A stretch of 64,000 nt of DNA, from NCBI RefSeq assembly GCF_004799285.1, contig NZ_SSND01000001.1:1302001-1366000 (forward strand), in the 5' to 3' direction. The notes beneath the pieces were generated by a model. The model saw only the letters and a program-made list of their open reading frames with translations, had not been told where the DNA came from and made no database searches. The position numbers were made by a program, and so were the translations under genes. Within the stretch, counting starts at the first letter, position 1; each line of letters begins with the position of its first letter. The DNA is from Aliigemmobacter aestuarii. Its GTDB lineage: Bacteria > Pseudomonadota > Alphaproteobacteria > Rhodobacterales > Rhodobacteraceae. This document shows positions 25,799 through 34,669 of this stretch, one piece after another.

Positions 25799-27379
25799 CT
25801 ATGCCGCCAGCGCCGTGGCGACCAGAACGCGCGCCTCGTATCCGCGCAGCATCCGGCGGGCGGCGGGGCTGTATCCGGCGCCCGTATCGGGGTCGAGTTC
25901 GGGGAACAGCGCGCAGATTTCGTCAACCACCTCGCGTTCGAAACTCTTCGTGGTCTGCGGGCCGGGCAGGAAGCTTTCGGTTGGCAGGCCTTCGGAAAAG
26001 ACCACCTGGTGACGGTCGAACAGAAGATGGACGTAGTCCACCTCGCCGCCAGGCACGATCCGGACCGACCTGTCGTTCACCAGATCCTTGGCAGCCACCA
26101 GAACCTCGGGTTCGCCGAAAAGAACCTCGGCCAGGCTGTCACGGATCAGGATCCGGTGCAGCGGCGAGACCAGAAGTTCACGATGATCGCCGAAGGTGCC
26201 CGCGCGGATCCGCACCGGGGCGAACTTGCCTTCGGCGGGAACGCGGCGGCGACCGATCCAGCGCAGCGGCTGCGGGCCGTCATCTTGCGTCATCACCAGA
26301 TCGCCCGGCCTGAGGGATTCCACCGCGACCTCGCCCGACGGCGTCATGATCATCGTTCCAGCCACGAAACAGGGGATCGAGTTGATCGTGACCAGACCGA
26401 CATCGGACACGCCGTTCCCGTTGCCCGCGCCGACCGTATAGGTGAAGGCCACATTCTCGATGTCACCGTCGCCGGCAATGGTCAGCGTGCCGTCGGCATT
26501 GACCGTCACCTGCTGTCCCGATGGCAGCGTGACCGTGCTGCCGGCCGAAACCGCGACCCCGTTGATATGCGTGATCACAAGGCCGGAATTGCCCGGCCCG
26601 ATGTCATTGGCCAGAACGTCGATCGTCTTGACCCCGTTCGGGTTCAGATCAAGGCTGTCATCGACCGCGACAATCGCGGTCTGCCCACTGTTCGCGGCGA
26701 TCAGCAGGTTGGAGTCGTAGCTGGAATCCGACGTGTCGGCGATCCCGATCCGGATGGAGTTCACCTGACCGGGAATGACCGGCATGGTCAGGGAAAGGGT
26801 GACGGTGAAGCCGTCCATCTCGGTGTTGTAGGCATCGTTGGTGTTCGAGATCATCAGGTTCGGCTGGGTCAGCTGATTGATGTTCGACACACCGGTCTGC
26901 CCGTTGCCGACGCTGATCGGCACGTTCGTGCCGTTCACCCAGACACCGACGACATCGTTGAACTGGGAAGAGATGTATTCGGGGTATTCCTCGGACGCGA
27001 AGACGAACTTCATCGTCAGCCTGTCGCCCGTCGGAATGAAATCGACGTCCAGCCAGACCGCGTCAAAGGTGCTGGCGCCCGCCAGCTGGTTGAACAGGCT
27101 GTTGTTGTTGATCCCGCTGGTATCGGTGGAGGTGCCCGCGGACCGGTTCGGATCGCCCGAGCTTTGGGTGAAGCTGGCGACATTGCCGGTGGACAGGATC
27201 ACGCCGGTGTCGCTTGGCACGACCCCCGGTGCAAGCTGACCGTTGGAGTAGACCGCCGAAGACGTGCGGGGGCCGGTGTAACTGGCCCCGGTCACGGTCA
27301 CCCCGTCGCCGAAGATCGTGTTTGCCATATCCAACGCGGATGCGTTGGTCTGATATGTCAGCTCGGCGCCTGTCGCCAT
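25799..27379 (-). CDS. Choice-of-anchor L / Hint-domain exoprotein
   Basis: A 526-residue putative surface or secreted protein. Residues 1-230 form a choice-of-anchor-L-type domain (NTIFGDGVTVTGASYTG, GVILSTGNVASFTQSSGDPN, FVFASEEYPEYISSQFND). A cadherin-like/VCBS segment (VAVDDSLDLNPNGVKTIDVL, about 235-330) follows, then a Hint domain from Cys337 (IPCFVAGTMIMTPSGEVAVE; LLVSPLHRILI; LFGEPEVLVAAKDLV). Cys and the block-B His are intact, so autoprocessing is possible. No Sec signal is present, which fits type I export. The ATG at 27377-27379 has GAGGCAGGA upstream. It is followed by the degenerate Hint gene. Confidence 0.85.
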   Translation of the reverse strand: MATGAELTYQTNASALDMANTIFGDGVTVTGASYTGPRTSSAVYSNGQLAPGVVPSDTGVILSTGNVASFTQSSGDPNRSAGTSTDTSGINNNSLFNQLAGASTFDAVWLDVDFIPTGDRLTMKFVFASEEYPEYISSQFNDVVGVWVNGTNVPISVGNGQTGVSNINQLTQPNLMISNTNDAYNTEMDGFTVTLSLTMPVIPGQVNSIRIGIADTSDSSYDSNLLIAANSGQTAIVAVDDSLDLNPNGVKTIDVLANDIGPGNSGLVITHINGVAVSAGSTVTLPSGQQVTVNADGTLTIAGDGDIENVAFTYTVGAGNGNGVSDVGLVTINSIPCFVAGTMIMTPSGEVAVESLRPGDLVMTQDDGPQPLRWIGRRRVPAEGKFAPVRIRAGTFGDHRELLVSPLHRILIRDSLAEVLFGEPEVLVAAKDLVNDRSVRIVPGGEVDYVHLLFDRHQVVFSEGLPTESFLPGPQTTKSFEREVVDEICALFPELDPDTGAGYSPAARRMLRGYEARVLVATALAA

Positions 27380-27690
27380 TCCTGCCTCGATCCTTTCGAG
27401 GCCGCACGGACACACGCGTGCCGCCGGTTCGTCCGGCGATCACGTCAAACTTTCACTTACCGCTCACGGGGCACGTTGGCCCCTGTCCGTCCTGCCTCTG
27501 GACTATTGTTTATTAACCAAATGATAAGCCTTTTTCGCGCCACGGGTCATCCCGATTTCTGCCATGTTGCGACATCGCCCGACGGGGTTGCACGGGGGCC
27601 ACACCCTTTGCGGTTGTGTGCGGGGCTTGTCCCTTGCGACCGCCCCTGCCCCCGCCTATCACTTTGGCAACCGCTCAAAGGACGTGCTTC
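27380..27690. promoter_or_regulatory. 311-base divergent region Hint protein / dapE
   Basis: No gene is seen. The middle (about 27500-27540) is strikingly AT-rich (CTATTGTTTATTAACCAAAT), which suggests that the promoter of the Hint operon lies there. The dapE side is GC-rich with CTCAAAGGACG before the ATG. Confidence 0.45.
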
Positions 27691-28839
27691 ATGCCCCAAC
27701 CCGTCGATCCCGTCGCCCTGACCGCTGACCTGATCCGCTGCCCTTCCGTGACACCGGCCGAAGGCGGCGCGTTGGTCCTGCTGGAACGGATGCTTTCAGA
27801 GGCCGGTTTCGCCTGCACCCGGGTGGACAGGAACGGAACGTCGAACCTTTTCGCCCGATGGGGCGCGCGCGGGGCGAACCGGGCCTTCGGATTCAACGGC
27901 CATACCGATGTGGTGCCGGTGGGTGATGCCGCAGCCTGGAGCCGTGACCCCTTCGGTGGCGAGATCGTGGACGGCGTGCTGTGGGGGCGGGGGGCCACCG
28001 ACATGAAATCGGGGGTGGCGGCCTTTGTCGCGGCGGCCATCGACCTTGTCCGCGAAACCCCGCCCGATGGGTCCATCGTGATCACCATCACCGGCGACGA
28101 AGAGGGCGATGCCACAGATGGCACTGTGGCCCTGCTGGACTGGATGCGCGCCAATGGTGAAACGATGACCCACTGCCTTGTAGGCGAACCCACCTGCCCC
28201 AACGAGATGGGCGAGATGATGAAGATCGGTCGGCGCGGGTCGATGACCGCGCATTTCACGGCGCGCGGCGTGCAGGGCCATTCGGCCTATCCGCATCGCG
28301 CAAGGAACCCGCTGACGGCCATGGTGCGGCTGATGGACAGGCTTGCCAGCCACGAACTCGACCGGGGAACCGACCATTTCGATCCCTCGACCCTTGCGAT
28401 CACCACGATCGACACCGGCAACCCCGCCAACAACGTGATCCCGGCGCAGTGCCGCGCGACGGTGAACATCCGCTTCAACGACCTGCATTCGGGTGCCAGC
28501 CTTTCGGTATGGCTGCGCGGGATGGCCGATCAGGTGCAGGCCGAAACCGGTGTGACGATGGACATGACCGCCAGTATCTCGGGCGAAAGCTTCCTGACCC
28601 CGCCGGGAGAGTTTTCGGCGATGATCGCCCGCGCGGTCCAGGCCGAGACAGGCCGCATCCCCGAAGCCTCCACCTCGGGCGGCACTTCGGACGCGCGCTT
28701 TGTCAAGGATCTGTGCCCGGTGGTGGAATTCGGCCTTGTGGGCAAGACCATGCATCAGGTCGACGAACGTGTGCCCGTCGAACAGATCGTGCAGCTGAAG
28801 GGCATCTACACGCGCATCCTGCGGGATTATTTCGCATGA
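27691..28839 (+). CDS. dapE: Succinyl-diaminopimelate desuccinylase
   Basis: Zinc metallopeptidase-family enzyme that removes succinate from N-succinyl-LL-diaminopimelate, the step following DapD and DapC. The 382 residues have the M20 metal site: [28 protein letters not shown] and [12 protein letters not shown] (general base Glu), then the dimerisation domain and a closing [15 protein letters not shown] with the last His ligand. [20 protein letters not shown] is the typical N-terminus. The stop overlaps the GNAT gene start. Confidence 0.96.
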   Translation: MPQPVDPVALTADLIRCPSVTPAEGGALVLLERMLSEAGFACTRVDRNGTSNLFARWGARGANRAFGFNGHTDVVPVGDAAAWSRDPFGGEIVDGVLWGRGATDMKSGVAAFVAAAIDLVRETPPDGSIVITITGDEEGDATDGTVALLDWMRANGETMTHCLVGEPTCPNEMGEMMKIGRRGSMTAHFTARGVQGHSAYPHRARNPLTAMVRLMDRLASHELDRGTDHFDPSTLAITTIDTGNPANNVIPAQCRATVNIRFNDLHSGASLSVWLRGMADQVQAETGVTMDMTASISGESFLTPPGEFSAMIARAVQAETGRIPEASTSGGTSDARFVKDLCPVVEFGLVGKTMHQVDERVPVEQIVQLKGIYTRILRDYFA

Positions 28840-29273
28840 TGATCGCTGGCACGCCCCCCGTCATCGCGCCCACGCGCGACATCGCCGCCTGCCGCCACCT
28901 GCGCCGCGTCGTCTTCATCGAGGAACAGGGCGTGTCCGAGGCGGACGAGGTCGACGACAAGGATGACCAGGCCATACACCTGCTGGCCACCATCGGCGGC
29001 CGCCCGGTGGGCAGCGCGCGGATCCTTCTGATGGGCGACACCGGCAAGATCGGGCGCGTCTGCGTCCTTAAGGAAGCGCGGGGAACCGGCCTTGGCGCGG
29101 CGCTGATCCGCGCGGCGGTTGCGGAATTGCGCGGGCAGCCGGGCGTGTCGCGCGCCAAGCTTGGCGCGCAGACCCATGCCATCGGCTTTTACGAAAAACT
29201 GGGGTTCACCGCCTTCGGCCCCGAGTATGACGACGCGGGCATCCCGCATCGCGACATGTTGCTTACGCTTTAA
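28836..29273 (+). CDS. GNAT acetyltransferase (ElaA-like)
   Basis: Acetyl-CoA-dependent N-acyltransferase of 145 residues. [20 protein letters not shown] is the hallmark of the ElaA/YjcF group. The acetyl-CoA loop is [18 protein letters not shown], and the C-terminal strand [19 protein letters not shown] ends in [12 protein letters not shown] overlap with dapE shows co-translation. Its stop overlaps the stop region of the convergent exporter gene by 11 bases. The substrate is unknown. Confidence 0.9.
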   Translation: MMIAGTPPVIAPTRDIAACRHLRRVVFIEEQGVSEADEVDDKDDQAIHLLATIGGRPVGSARILLMGDTGKIGRVCVLKEARGTGLGAALIRAAVAELRGQPGVSRAKLGAQTHAIGFYEKLGFTAFGPEYDDAGIPHRDMLLTL

Positions 29274-30186
29274 CCACGCGGCCCCGCCGGTCTGACGCGA
29301 TCTCGATCAGCCCGGCAAGAAGGACCAGCACGCCACCGGCGATCTCGGCGGGTGACAGGTGTTCGCCCGCCAGAACGGCCGCTGTCACCGAACCCACAAG
29401 AACCTCGGCCATCAGGAGGATGCCGACGCGGGCCGGTTCAAGGCGGGCAACGGCCCACATCAGCCCCAGGATCGACAGAACCCACCACAGCGCCGCCGTT
29501 CCAAGGGCTATCGCCACGATGCGCCACGCCTCGGCAGGGTCGGACGACAGCGGGGCAGCGGGCAGAAACGGCCAGAGCGCCAGCGCCGTCAGCGCCGCGC
29601 CGAGGGCGAAGACAAACGAGGTTTCGGTCGGCGCCAGCGCCGATCTGACCCGGATGCCCGTGGTCGACACCGACCACAGCAGCCCGGCAATGAGGCTCAT
29701 CCATTCGCCCGCGCCCTGCGGCAGGGGGGCCTGCCCCCCGGCGCCCAGCATCACGGCCAGCCCGGTCAGGCCGACAGCCATCGCCAGAAGGCGCATCCGC
29801 GTGGTTTCCCATCCCAGCACGAAACGCGCGATGAGCGTGCTCCAGACCGGGGTCAGGAAATACAGCAGCACGATGATCGCGACGCGGCCATAGACCAGCC
29901 CGACCGAGTAAAGCGCAAAGGCCGCGCCACCAAGCGCCACCGACAGCAGCACTACCGGCGGGCATTGCCAAAGCCGCCGCCGCCCGGCCAGCGCCGACGG
30001 AACCAGAAGGATCGCCGCCGCAGCCGCGATCGCCGCCGTGCCAAGGGGGCCGGTCAGGCCCAGATCGTCCAGCGCCCGCACCGGCAACCAGTAGAAACCC
30101 CAGAAAACCCCGCAAGCCAGCACGACCAGCGAGGCGCCAAGGCTGCCGCCGGCTTGGCTAGGACTGGTCGCAGCGGCGGATTGCAC
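29263..30186 (-). CDS. EamA/DMT-family exporter
   Basis: Inner-membrane transporter of 307 residues with about ten hydrophobic helices and two EamA halves: VLACGVFWGFYWLPVRAL at the start, LYSVGLVYGRVAIIVLLYFL, LWSVSTTGIRVRSALAP and EVLVGSVTAAVLAGEHLSP in the second half. Members usually export amino acids, amines or related metabolites. The GTG start lies three bases after the stop of the aminotransferase gene, so the pair is one operon and the substrate may be a product or substrate of that enzyme. Confidence 0.87.
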   Translation of the reverse strand: MQSAAATSPSQAGGSLGASLVVLACGVFWGFYWLPVRALDDLGLTGPLGTAAIAAAAAILLVPSALAGRRRLWQCPPVVLLSVALGGAAFALYSVGLVYGRVAIIVLLYFLTPVWSTLIARFVLGWETTRMRLLAMAVGLTGLAVMLGAGGQAPLPQGAGEWMSLIAGLLWSVSTTGIRVRSALAPTETSFVFALGAALTALALWPFLPAAPLSSDPAEAWRIVAIALGTAALWWVLSILGLMWAVARLEPARVGILLMAEVLVGSVTAAVLAGEHLSPAEIAGGVLVLLAGLIEIASDRRGRVVKA

Positions 30187-30189
30187 GGA

Positions 30190-31563
30190 TCAGCCCAGAA
30201 CCTTCCGCACCGCCGCGACCGCGGCCGCGACCACCTGATCGGCCTCGGCCTTTGTCAGGCAGAAGGGCGGGGCAAATCCGATGATGTCGCCTTGCGGCAT
30301 GGCGCGGGCGATCACCTTGCTGTCGGCCAGCATCGCCGCCGAAACCTGCGGCCCGACCTTGCGTGCCGGGTCAAAGAAGACGCGACCGTCGCGATCCTCG
30401 ACCAGTTCGACGGCGCACAGCATCCCCTCGCCGCGGACCTCGCCCACATGGGGGTGATCCGCCAGCGCCTCGGCCATGCGGGCGCGCAGATGGGCGCCCA
30501 CCTCGCGCACGTTGTCGATCAGGCCCAGATCGTCGATCAGCTTCAGGTTCGCCACACCGGCCGCCGCACCGATCGGGTGGGCCGAATAGGTCCAGCCGTG
30601 GCCAATGGGGCCGTTCTCGTCGGTTCCCTGTTCCAGCACCTTCCAGACGCGATCCGACACGATGGACCCCGACAGGGGCGCATAGGCCGAGGTCAGGCCC
30701 TTCGCGATGGTGATGATGTCGGCCTCGATCCCGTAGTGATCGGACCCGAACATCGTGCCAAGCCGCCCGAAACCGGTGACGACCTCATCCACGATCAGAA
30801 GGATATCATGCTTCCTGAGCACCTTCTGGATGGCGTCCCAATACCCCGCAGGCGGCGGGACGATCCCGCCCGTGCCAAGGACGGGTTCGCCGATGAAGGC
30901 CGCGATGGTATGGGCGCCCTCGCGTTCGATCAGCGCCTCGAGACTGGCCACGCAGTGCGCGACGAACTCTGCCTCGGTCTGCGCGTGGTCGGCGCGACGG
31001 TAGAAGTAGGGCGCATCGGTGTGGATCACCTGCGCCAGCGGCAAGTCGAATTTCCGGTGAAACAGCTCAAGCCCGGTCAGGCTGCCGGTCATCAGGCCGG
31101 ACCCGTGATAGCCCCGCCAGCGGCTGATGATCTTCTTCTTTTCCGGCCGCCCGAGGATGTTGTTGTAATACCAGACCAGCTTGATGTTGGTTTCATTGGC
31201 GTCCGACCCGCCAAGGCCGAAATAGACCTTCGACATGTTCGCGGGCGCGCGGTCCAGGATCATCTTGGCAAGCGTGATGCTCGCCTCGGTCCCGTGGCCG
31301 ACATAGGCGTGGTAATAGGCCAGTTCGCGCGCCTGCGCTGCAATCGCCTCGGCGATCTCGGGCCGGCCGTAGCCCACATTCACGCAGTAAAGGCCCGCGA
31401 AGGCGTCCAGCAGGCGGTTTCCGTCCCGATCCTCGATATGGACGCCGGATGCGGTGCGGATGACACGGCTGGGCGTTTCCCCCCGCGCATGCTGCGCGAG
31501 ATGGGTCGAGGGATGGAAGAAGTTTTCCCGGTCCCACAGGGCCAGTTGGTCATTCGTCAGCAT
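30190..31563 (-). CDS. Class III (omega-) aminotransferase, PLP-dependent
   Basis: A 457-residue fold-type I aminotransferase of the omega-amino acid/amine:pyruvate group. PLP Lys288 is in IITIAKGLTSAYAPLSG, with the preceding cofactor Asp in LLIVDEVVTGFGRLG. The N-terminal HLAQHARGETPSRVIRTASG and YHAYVGHGTEASITLAK resemble characterised amine and beta-alanine transaminases. The exact substrate (taurine, beta-alanine, putrescine or other amine) is undecided. The downstream DMT exporter suggests a dedicated metabolite. GGAG lies just upstream of the ATG. Confidence 0.87.
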   Translation of the reverse strand: MLTNDQLALWDRENFFHPSTHLAQHARGETPSRVIRTASGVHIEDRDGNRLLDAFAGLYCVNVGYGRPEIAEAIAAQARELAYYHAYVGHGTEASITLAKMILDRAPANMSKVYFGLGGSDANETNIKLVWYYNNILGRPEKKKIISRWRGYHGSGLMTGSLTGLELFHRKFDLPLAQVIHTDAPYFYRRADHAQTEAEFVAHCVASLEALIEREGAHTIAAFIGEPVLGTGGIVPPPAGYWDAIQKVLRKHDILLIVDEVVTGFGRLGTMFGSDHYGIEADIITIAKGLTSAYAPLSGSIVSDRVWKVLEQGTDENGPIGHGWTYSAHPIGAAAGVANLKLIDDLGLIDNVREVGAHLRARMAEALADHPHVGEVRGEGMLCAVELVEDRDGRVFFDPARKVGPQVSAAMLADSKVIARAMPQGDIIGFAPPFCLTKAEADQVVAAAVAAVRKVLG

Positions 31564-32165
31564 CGGGCGCTCCTTTGGTTAGGACTGGGTGGACTTTAGC
31601 CGATCCGCCCGACCCTCTGCCATCCTGTCGGCGCCGGAATTCCTTCCGTCAGCGACGGCGGTACCGGGCCACGAATTTTCGCGGCCACGCCTCTTGCGAC
31701 CGCGTGAAGCCGAATCGGTATGCGGAAAAGGAACCCGCGCCACAGGATCACCGCGTCGGGCAACGCGGCAAAGCGGGCGTCCGGCGCCGTGCCATGCGCG
31801 GTCTCGCTGACGGTTGAGGTTCGCGCGCCTACGGACGCCAAGCGCAACGCATGTTGCCCCGGCGGTGGTCGATCCTTGTCCGGTCGGCAGGCGGTGCACG
31901 CGCTGCCGTCACGGTATCAGCCATCAGCCGGACGAAGATTTGGATCCGGAAACGATGTCAGCGGCGGTCCTGGCACTGGAACGCATCATGCACGGATTCG
32001 CGGGCGACATCCGCTGCCACGGCTGACCACGCGCCACGCCCGTCCGGCCAATGACTGGACGCTGCGCCGCACCTGACTGCAAAAGCAGACCTTGCGGTCC
32101 CAGTGGCCCCCAAGGGCGCTTACCGCGCCCTGAACCGACGAACATCTTCATGTCATTGATTTCAG
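31564..32165. other. 602-base gap without a convincing gene
   Basis: Between the aminotransferase start and tRNA-Lys, several short frames exist on both strands (for example 31579-31899 minus and 31814-32026 plus). None shows a family motif, good ribosome-binding site or normal amino-acid composition. The aminotransferase promoter must lie at the left edge. The rest may be a decayed gene. Confidence 0.5.
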
Positions 32166-32241
32166 TGGTGAGCCCGACAGGATTCGAACCTGTGACCCAC
32201 TGATTAAAAGTCAGTTGCTCTACCAACTGAGCTACGGGCCC
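32166..32241 (-). tRNA. tRNA-Lys (anticodon TTT)
   Basis: A complete 76-base cloverleaf with encoded CCA. The acceptor arm GGGCCCG pairs with CGGGCTC (one G-U). The D-arm is GCTC-AGTTGGTAGA-GC, the anticodon arm ACTGA-CTTTTAA-TCAGT gives TTT, and the T-arm contains GGTTCGAATCC. Confidence 0.97.
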
Positions 32242-32254
32242 ACGACAGGGCCGC

Positions 32255-32283
32255 TGATTATGGGCTAAGCCCGGCAGGGTCAA
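32255..32283 (-). promoter_or_regulatory. Promoter of tRNA-Lys
   Basis: On the minus strand TTGACC (32283-32278), a 17-base spacer and TAATCA (32260-32255) form a good sigma-70-type promoter, with a start expected about seven bases before the mature tRNA. Confidence 0.72.
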
Positions 32284-32338
32284 GGGCAAATTCGCGCGGC
32301 TCTGGCAAAAATCCGGGCGGGGGCGTATATGGCGGCTC

Positions 32339-33190
32339 ATGGAACAGAACCCTGCCCTTGCCCTGCCCGAAACCGGCCTCTCGTTCATGAAGATGCACGG
32401 GCTGGGCAACGATTTCGTGGTGATCGACTCGCGCGGGCGCGAGGCGGTCACGACACCCGAACTGGCGCGCGCGCTTGGGGATCGGCACCGTGGCGTGGGC
32501 TTTGACCAGCTGGCCGAGATCCTGGACAGCGACAGCGCCGATTTCAGGCTGGATTTCTGGAACTCCGACGGCAGCCGCGCCGGGGCCTGCGGCAACGCCA
32601 CGCGCTGCGTGTCCGATTTCGTGATGCGGGGGGCCGGGCGCGAGGCGGTCACCCTGTCGACGTCGCGGGGGCTGCTTTCGGCCCGGCGAAGGGCCGACGG
32701 TCTGGTCAGCGTCAACATGGGGGCGCCGCAACTGGACTGGGCAGAGGTGCCGCTGGCGCGGGACATGGACACGCTGCATCTGCCCCTGCCCGGCGATCCG
32801 GTGGCCGTGGGCATGGGCAACCCCCATTGCGTCTTCTTCGTGCCGGATGCCCAGGCGGTGGATGTGGCGGGCACCGGCCCGGGTGTGGAACATGACCCGC
32901 TGTTCCCGGCACGCACCAATGTGGAATTCGCCTCGCTGACGGCGCCCGACCGGCTGCGGATGCGGGTCTGGGAACGCGGCACCGGGATCACGCTGGCCTG
33001 CGGTTCGGGTGCCTGCGCGACGGCCGTGGCCGCGCATCTGCGGGGGCTGACCGGGCGGCGGGTGCTGCTTGACCTCGACGGCGGGCAGCTTGAGGTCGAC
33101 TGGCGCGAGGATGGCGTCTGGATGACCGGCCCCACCGCGCATGTCTTCACCGCCACGCTCGCGCCCGGCTTTCCGGTTGCCCGGCCATGA
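32339..33190 (+). CDS. dapF: Diaminopimelate epimerase
   Basis: Cofactor-free epimerase converting LL- to meso-diaminopimelate. The 283 residues have [16 protein letters not shown] near the N-terminus and both catalytic cysteines, in [13 protein letters not shown] and [13 protein letters not shown]. Its ATG lies 97 bases from the divergent tRNA-Lys. The stop overlaps mtaB by four bases. Confidence 0.96.
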   Translation: MEQNPALALPETGLSFMKMHGLGNDFVVIDSRGREAVTTPELARALGDRHRGVGFDQLAEILDSDSADFRLDFWNSDGSRAGACGNATRCVSDFVMRGAGREAVTLSTSRGLLSARRRADGLVSVNMGAPQLDWAEVPLARDMDTLHLPLPGDPVAVGMGNPHCVFFVPDAQAVDVAGTGPGVEHDPLFPARTNVEFASLTAPDRLRMRVWERGTGITLACGSGACATAVAAHLRGLTGRRVLLDLDGGQLEVDWREDGVWMTGPTAHVFTATLAPGFPVARP

Positions 33191-34497
33191 GCCTTCCCGC
33201 CATGAAGCTGCCCGCCCTCAAACCGCCCGCCCTGAAACCTCCGGTCTTCGCCACGCTCGGCTGCCGCCTTAACGCCTACGAGACCGAGGCGATGAAGGAG
33301 TTGGCCGCCGATGCCGGGCTGGATGGCGCGGTCGTGGTGAACACCTGCGCCGTGACCGCCGAGGCCGTGCGCAAGGCCAAGCAGGAGATCCGCCGCCTGT
33401 CGCGCGAAAACCCGGGCGCACCGATCATCGTGACGGGCTGCGCGGCGCAGACGGAACCCGAAACCTTCGCCGCGATGGCCGAGGTCACACGGGTCATCGG
33501 CAACCACGAAAAGATGCAGGCCGAGACATGGGCGGCGCTTGCCACCCCGCGCGACCTGATCGGCGAAACCGAAAAGGTGCAGGTCGACGACATCATGTCG
33601 GTCCGCGAGACGGCGGGTCACCTGATCGACGGTTTTGGCCGCCACCGCGCCTATGTGCAGGTGCAGAACGGCTGCGACCACCGCTGCACCTTCTGCATCA
33701 TTCCCTTCGGGCGCGGCAATTCCCGGTCGGTCCCCGCGGGCGTGGTGGTGGACCAGATCAAGCGCCTTGTGGATCGCGGCTTCAACGAAGTGGTGCTGAC
33801 CGGTGTTGACCTCACCTCCTGGGGCGCGGACCTGCCGGGCACACCCCGGCTGGGCGATCTGGTGATGCGCATCCTGCGGCTGGTGCCTGACCTGCCGCGC
33901 CTGCGGATCAGCTCGATCGACTCGATCGAGGCGGATGAAAACCTGATGCTGGCCATCGCCAGCGAACCCCGGCTCATGCCGCATCTGCACCTGTCGCTGC
34001 AGGCGGGCGACGACATGATCCTGAAACGGATGAAACGGCGGCATCTGCGCGACGATGCGATCCGTTTCTGTGAAGAGGCGCGGCGGCTGCGGCCCGGCAT
34101 CGTCTTCGGCGCCGACATCATCGCGGGCTTTCCCACCGAGACCGAGGAGATGTTCGAAAACTCTCTGCGGCTGGTGGATGACTGCGGGCTGACCTTCCTG
34201 CACGTCTTTCCCTTCAGCCCGCGCAAGGGCACGCCCGCCGCCCGCATGCCGCAGGTCAAGGGCCCCGTGATCAGGGATCGCGCCGCGCGGTTGCGCGACA
34301 AGGGCGCCGCCCGCCTGGCCGCGCACCTGGGGGCCCGCCAGGGCCTGACACTGACCGTCCTGACCGAAGGCCCCCGCACTGCCCGGCTGGAGGATTTCAC
34401 CGAGGTGGCCTTCGCCCTGGATCAGCCCGAAGGCACGCTGATGCGCGCCCGCATCACCGGGCATGACGGGACACGGCTGCAGGCCACCCCCCTCTGA
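33187..34497 (+). CDS. mtaB: tRNA (t6A37) methylthiotransferase MtaB
   Basis: Radical-SAM enzyme that converts t6A37 to ms2t6A37 in tRNAs reading ANN codons. The 436 residues start with a repetitive [17 protein letters not shown] stretch, then the UPF0004 domain with three cluster cysteines ([26 protein letters not shown]), the radical-SAM motif [19 protein letters not shown], and a C-terminal TRAM-like end. The missing long linker and the GRGNSRS context separate it from MiaB. The Lys-Leu-Pro-Ala repeats at the start are odd and may mean that translation begins later. Confidence 0.92.
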   Translation: MSLPAMKLPALKPPALKPPVFATLGCRLNAYETEAMKELAADAGLDGAVVVNTCAVTAEAVRKAKQEIRRLSRENPGAPIIVTGCAAQTEPETFAAMAEVTRVIGNHEKMQAETWAALATPRDLIGETEKVQVDDIMSVRETAGHLIDGFGRHRAYVQVQNGCDHRCTFCIIPFGRGNSRSVPAGVVVDQIKRLVDRGFNEVVLTGVDLTSWGADLPGTPRLGDLVMRILRLVPDLPRLRISSIDSIEADENLMLAIASEPRLMPHLHLSLQAGDDMILKRMKRRHLRDDAIRFCEEARRLRPGIVFGADIIAGFPTETEEMFENSLRLVDDCGLTFLHVFPFSPRKGTPAARMPQVKGPVIRDRAARLRDKGAARLAAHLGARQGLTLTVLTEGPRTARLEDFTEVAFALDQPEGTLMRARITGHDGTRLQATPL

Positions 34498-34530
34498 CCG
34501 CGGGCGGGCGGAAGCTGCGGACGCTCCGCG

Positions 34531-34598
34531 GGGGGTATTTCGGGTCAGGTTGAAATCGGAACCTGATCCCCATGCTTCAACCTGATCGAAATACCCCC
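34531..34598. repeat. Long imperfect inverted repeat between mtaB and dxs (dispersed element)
   Basis: Two arms of 23-24 bases, GGGGGTATTTCGGGTCAGG continuing to TTGAA, and its complement starting TTCAACCTGATCGAAA, are separated by 21 bases. They match except for a GG/A difference. Complementarity extends outward through CTCCGCGG / CCGCCGGAGG. A sequence nearly identical to one arm recurs at 42331-42350. It may act as a bidirectional terminator for convergent mtaB and dxs. Confidence 0.75.
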
Positions 34599-34669
34599 GC
34601 CGGAGGCGGCGGTTAAAAGGCGCCAGACGGGCCGAAAGGCCCGGCTGTCCGCTGGATCAGGCCGCGCGT

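Noticed and set aside
32166-32241. tRNA-Lys as an integration site for a mobile element
   Set aside because: I see no integrase, no duplicated tRNA 3' end and no mobility genes on either side.
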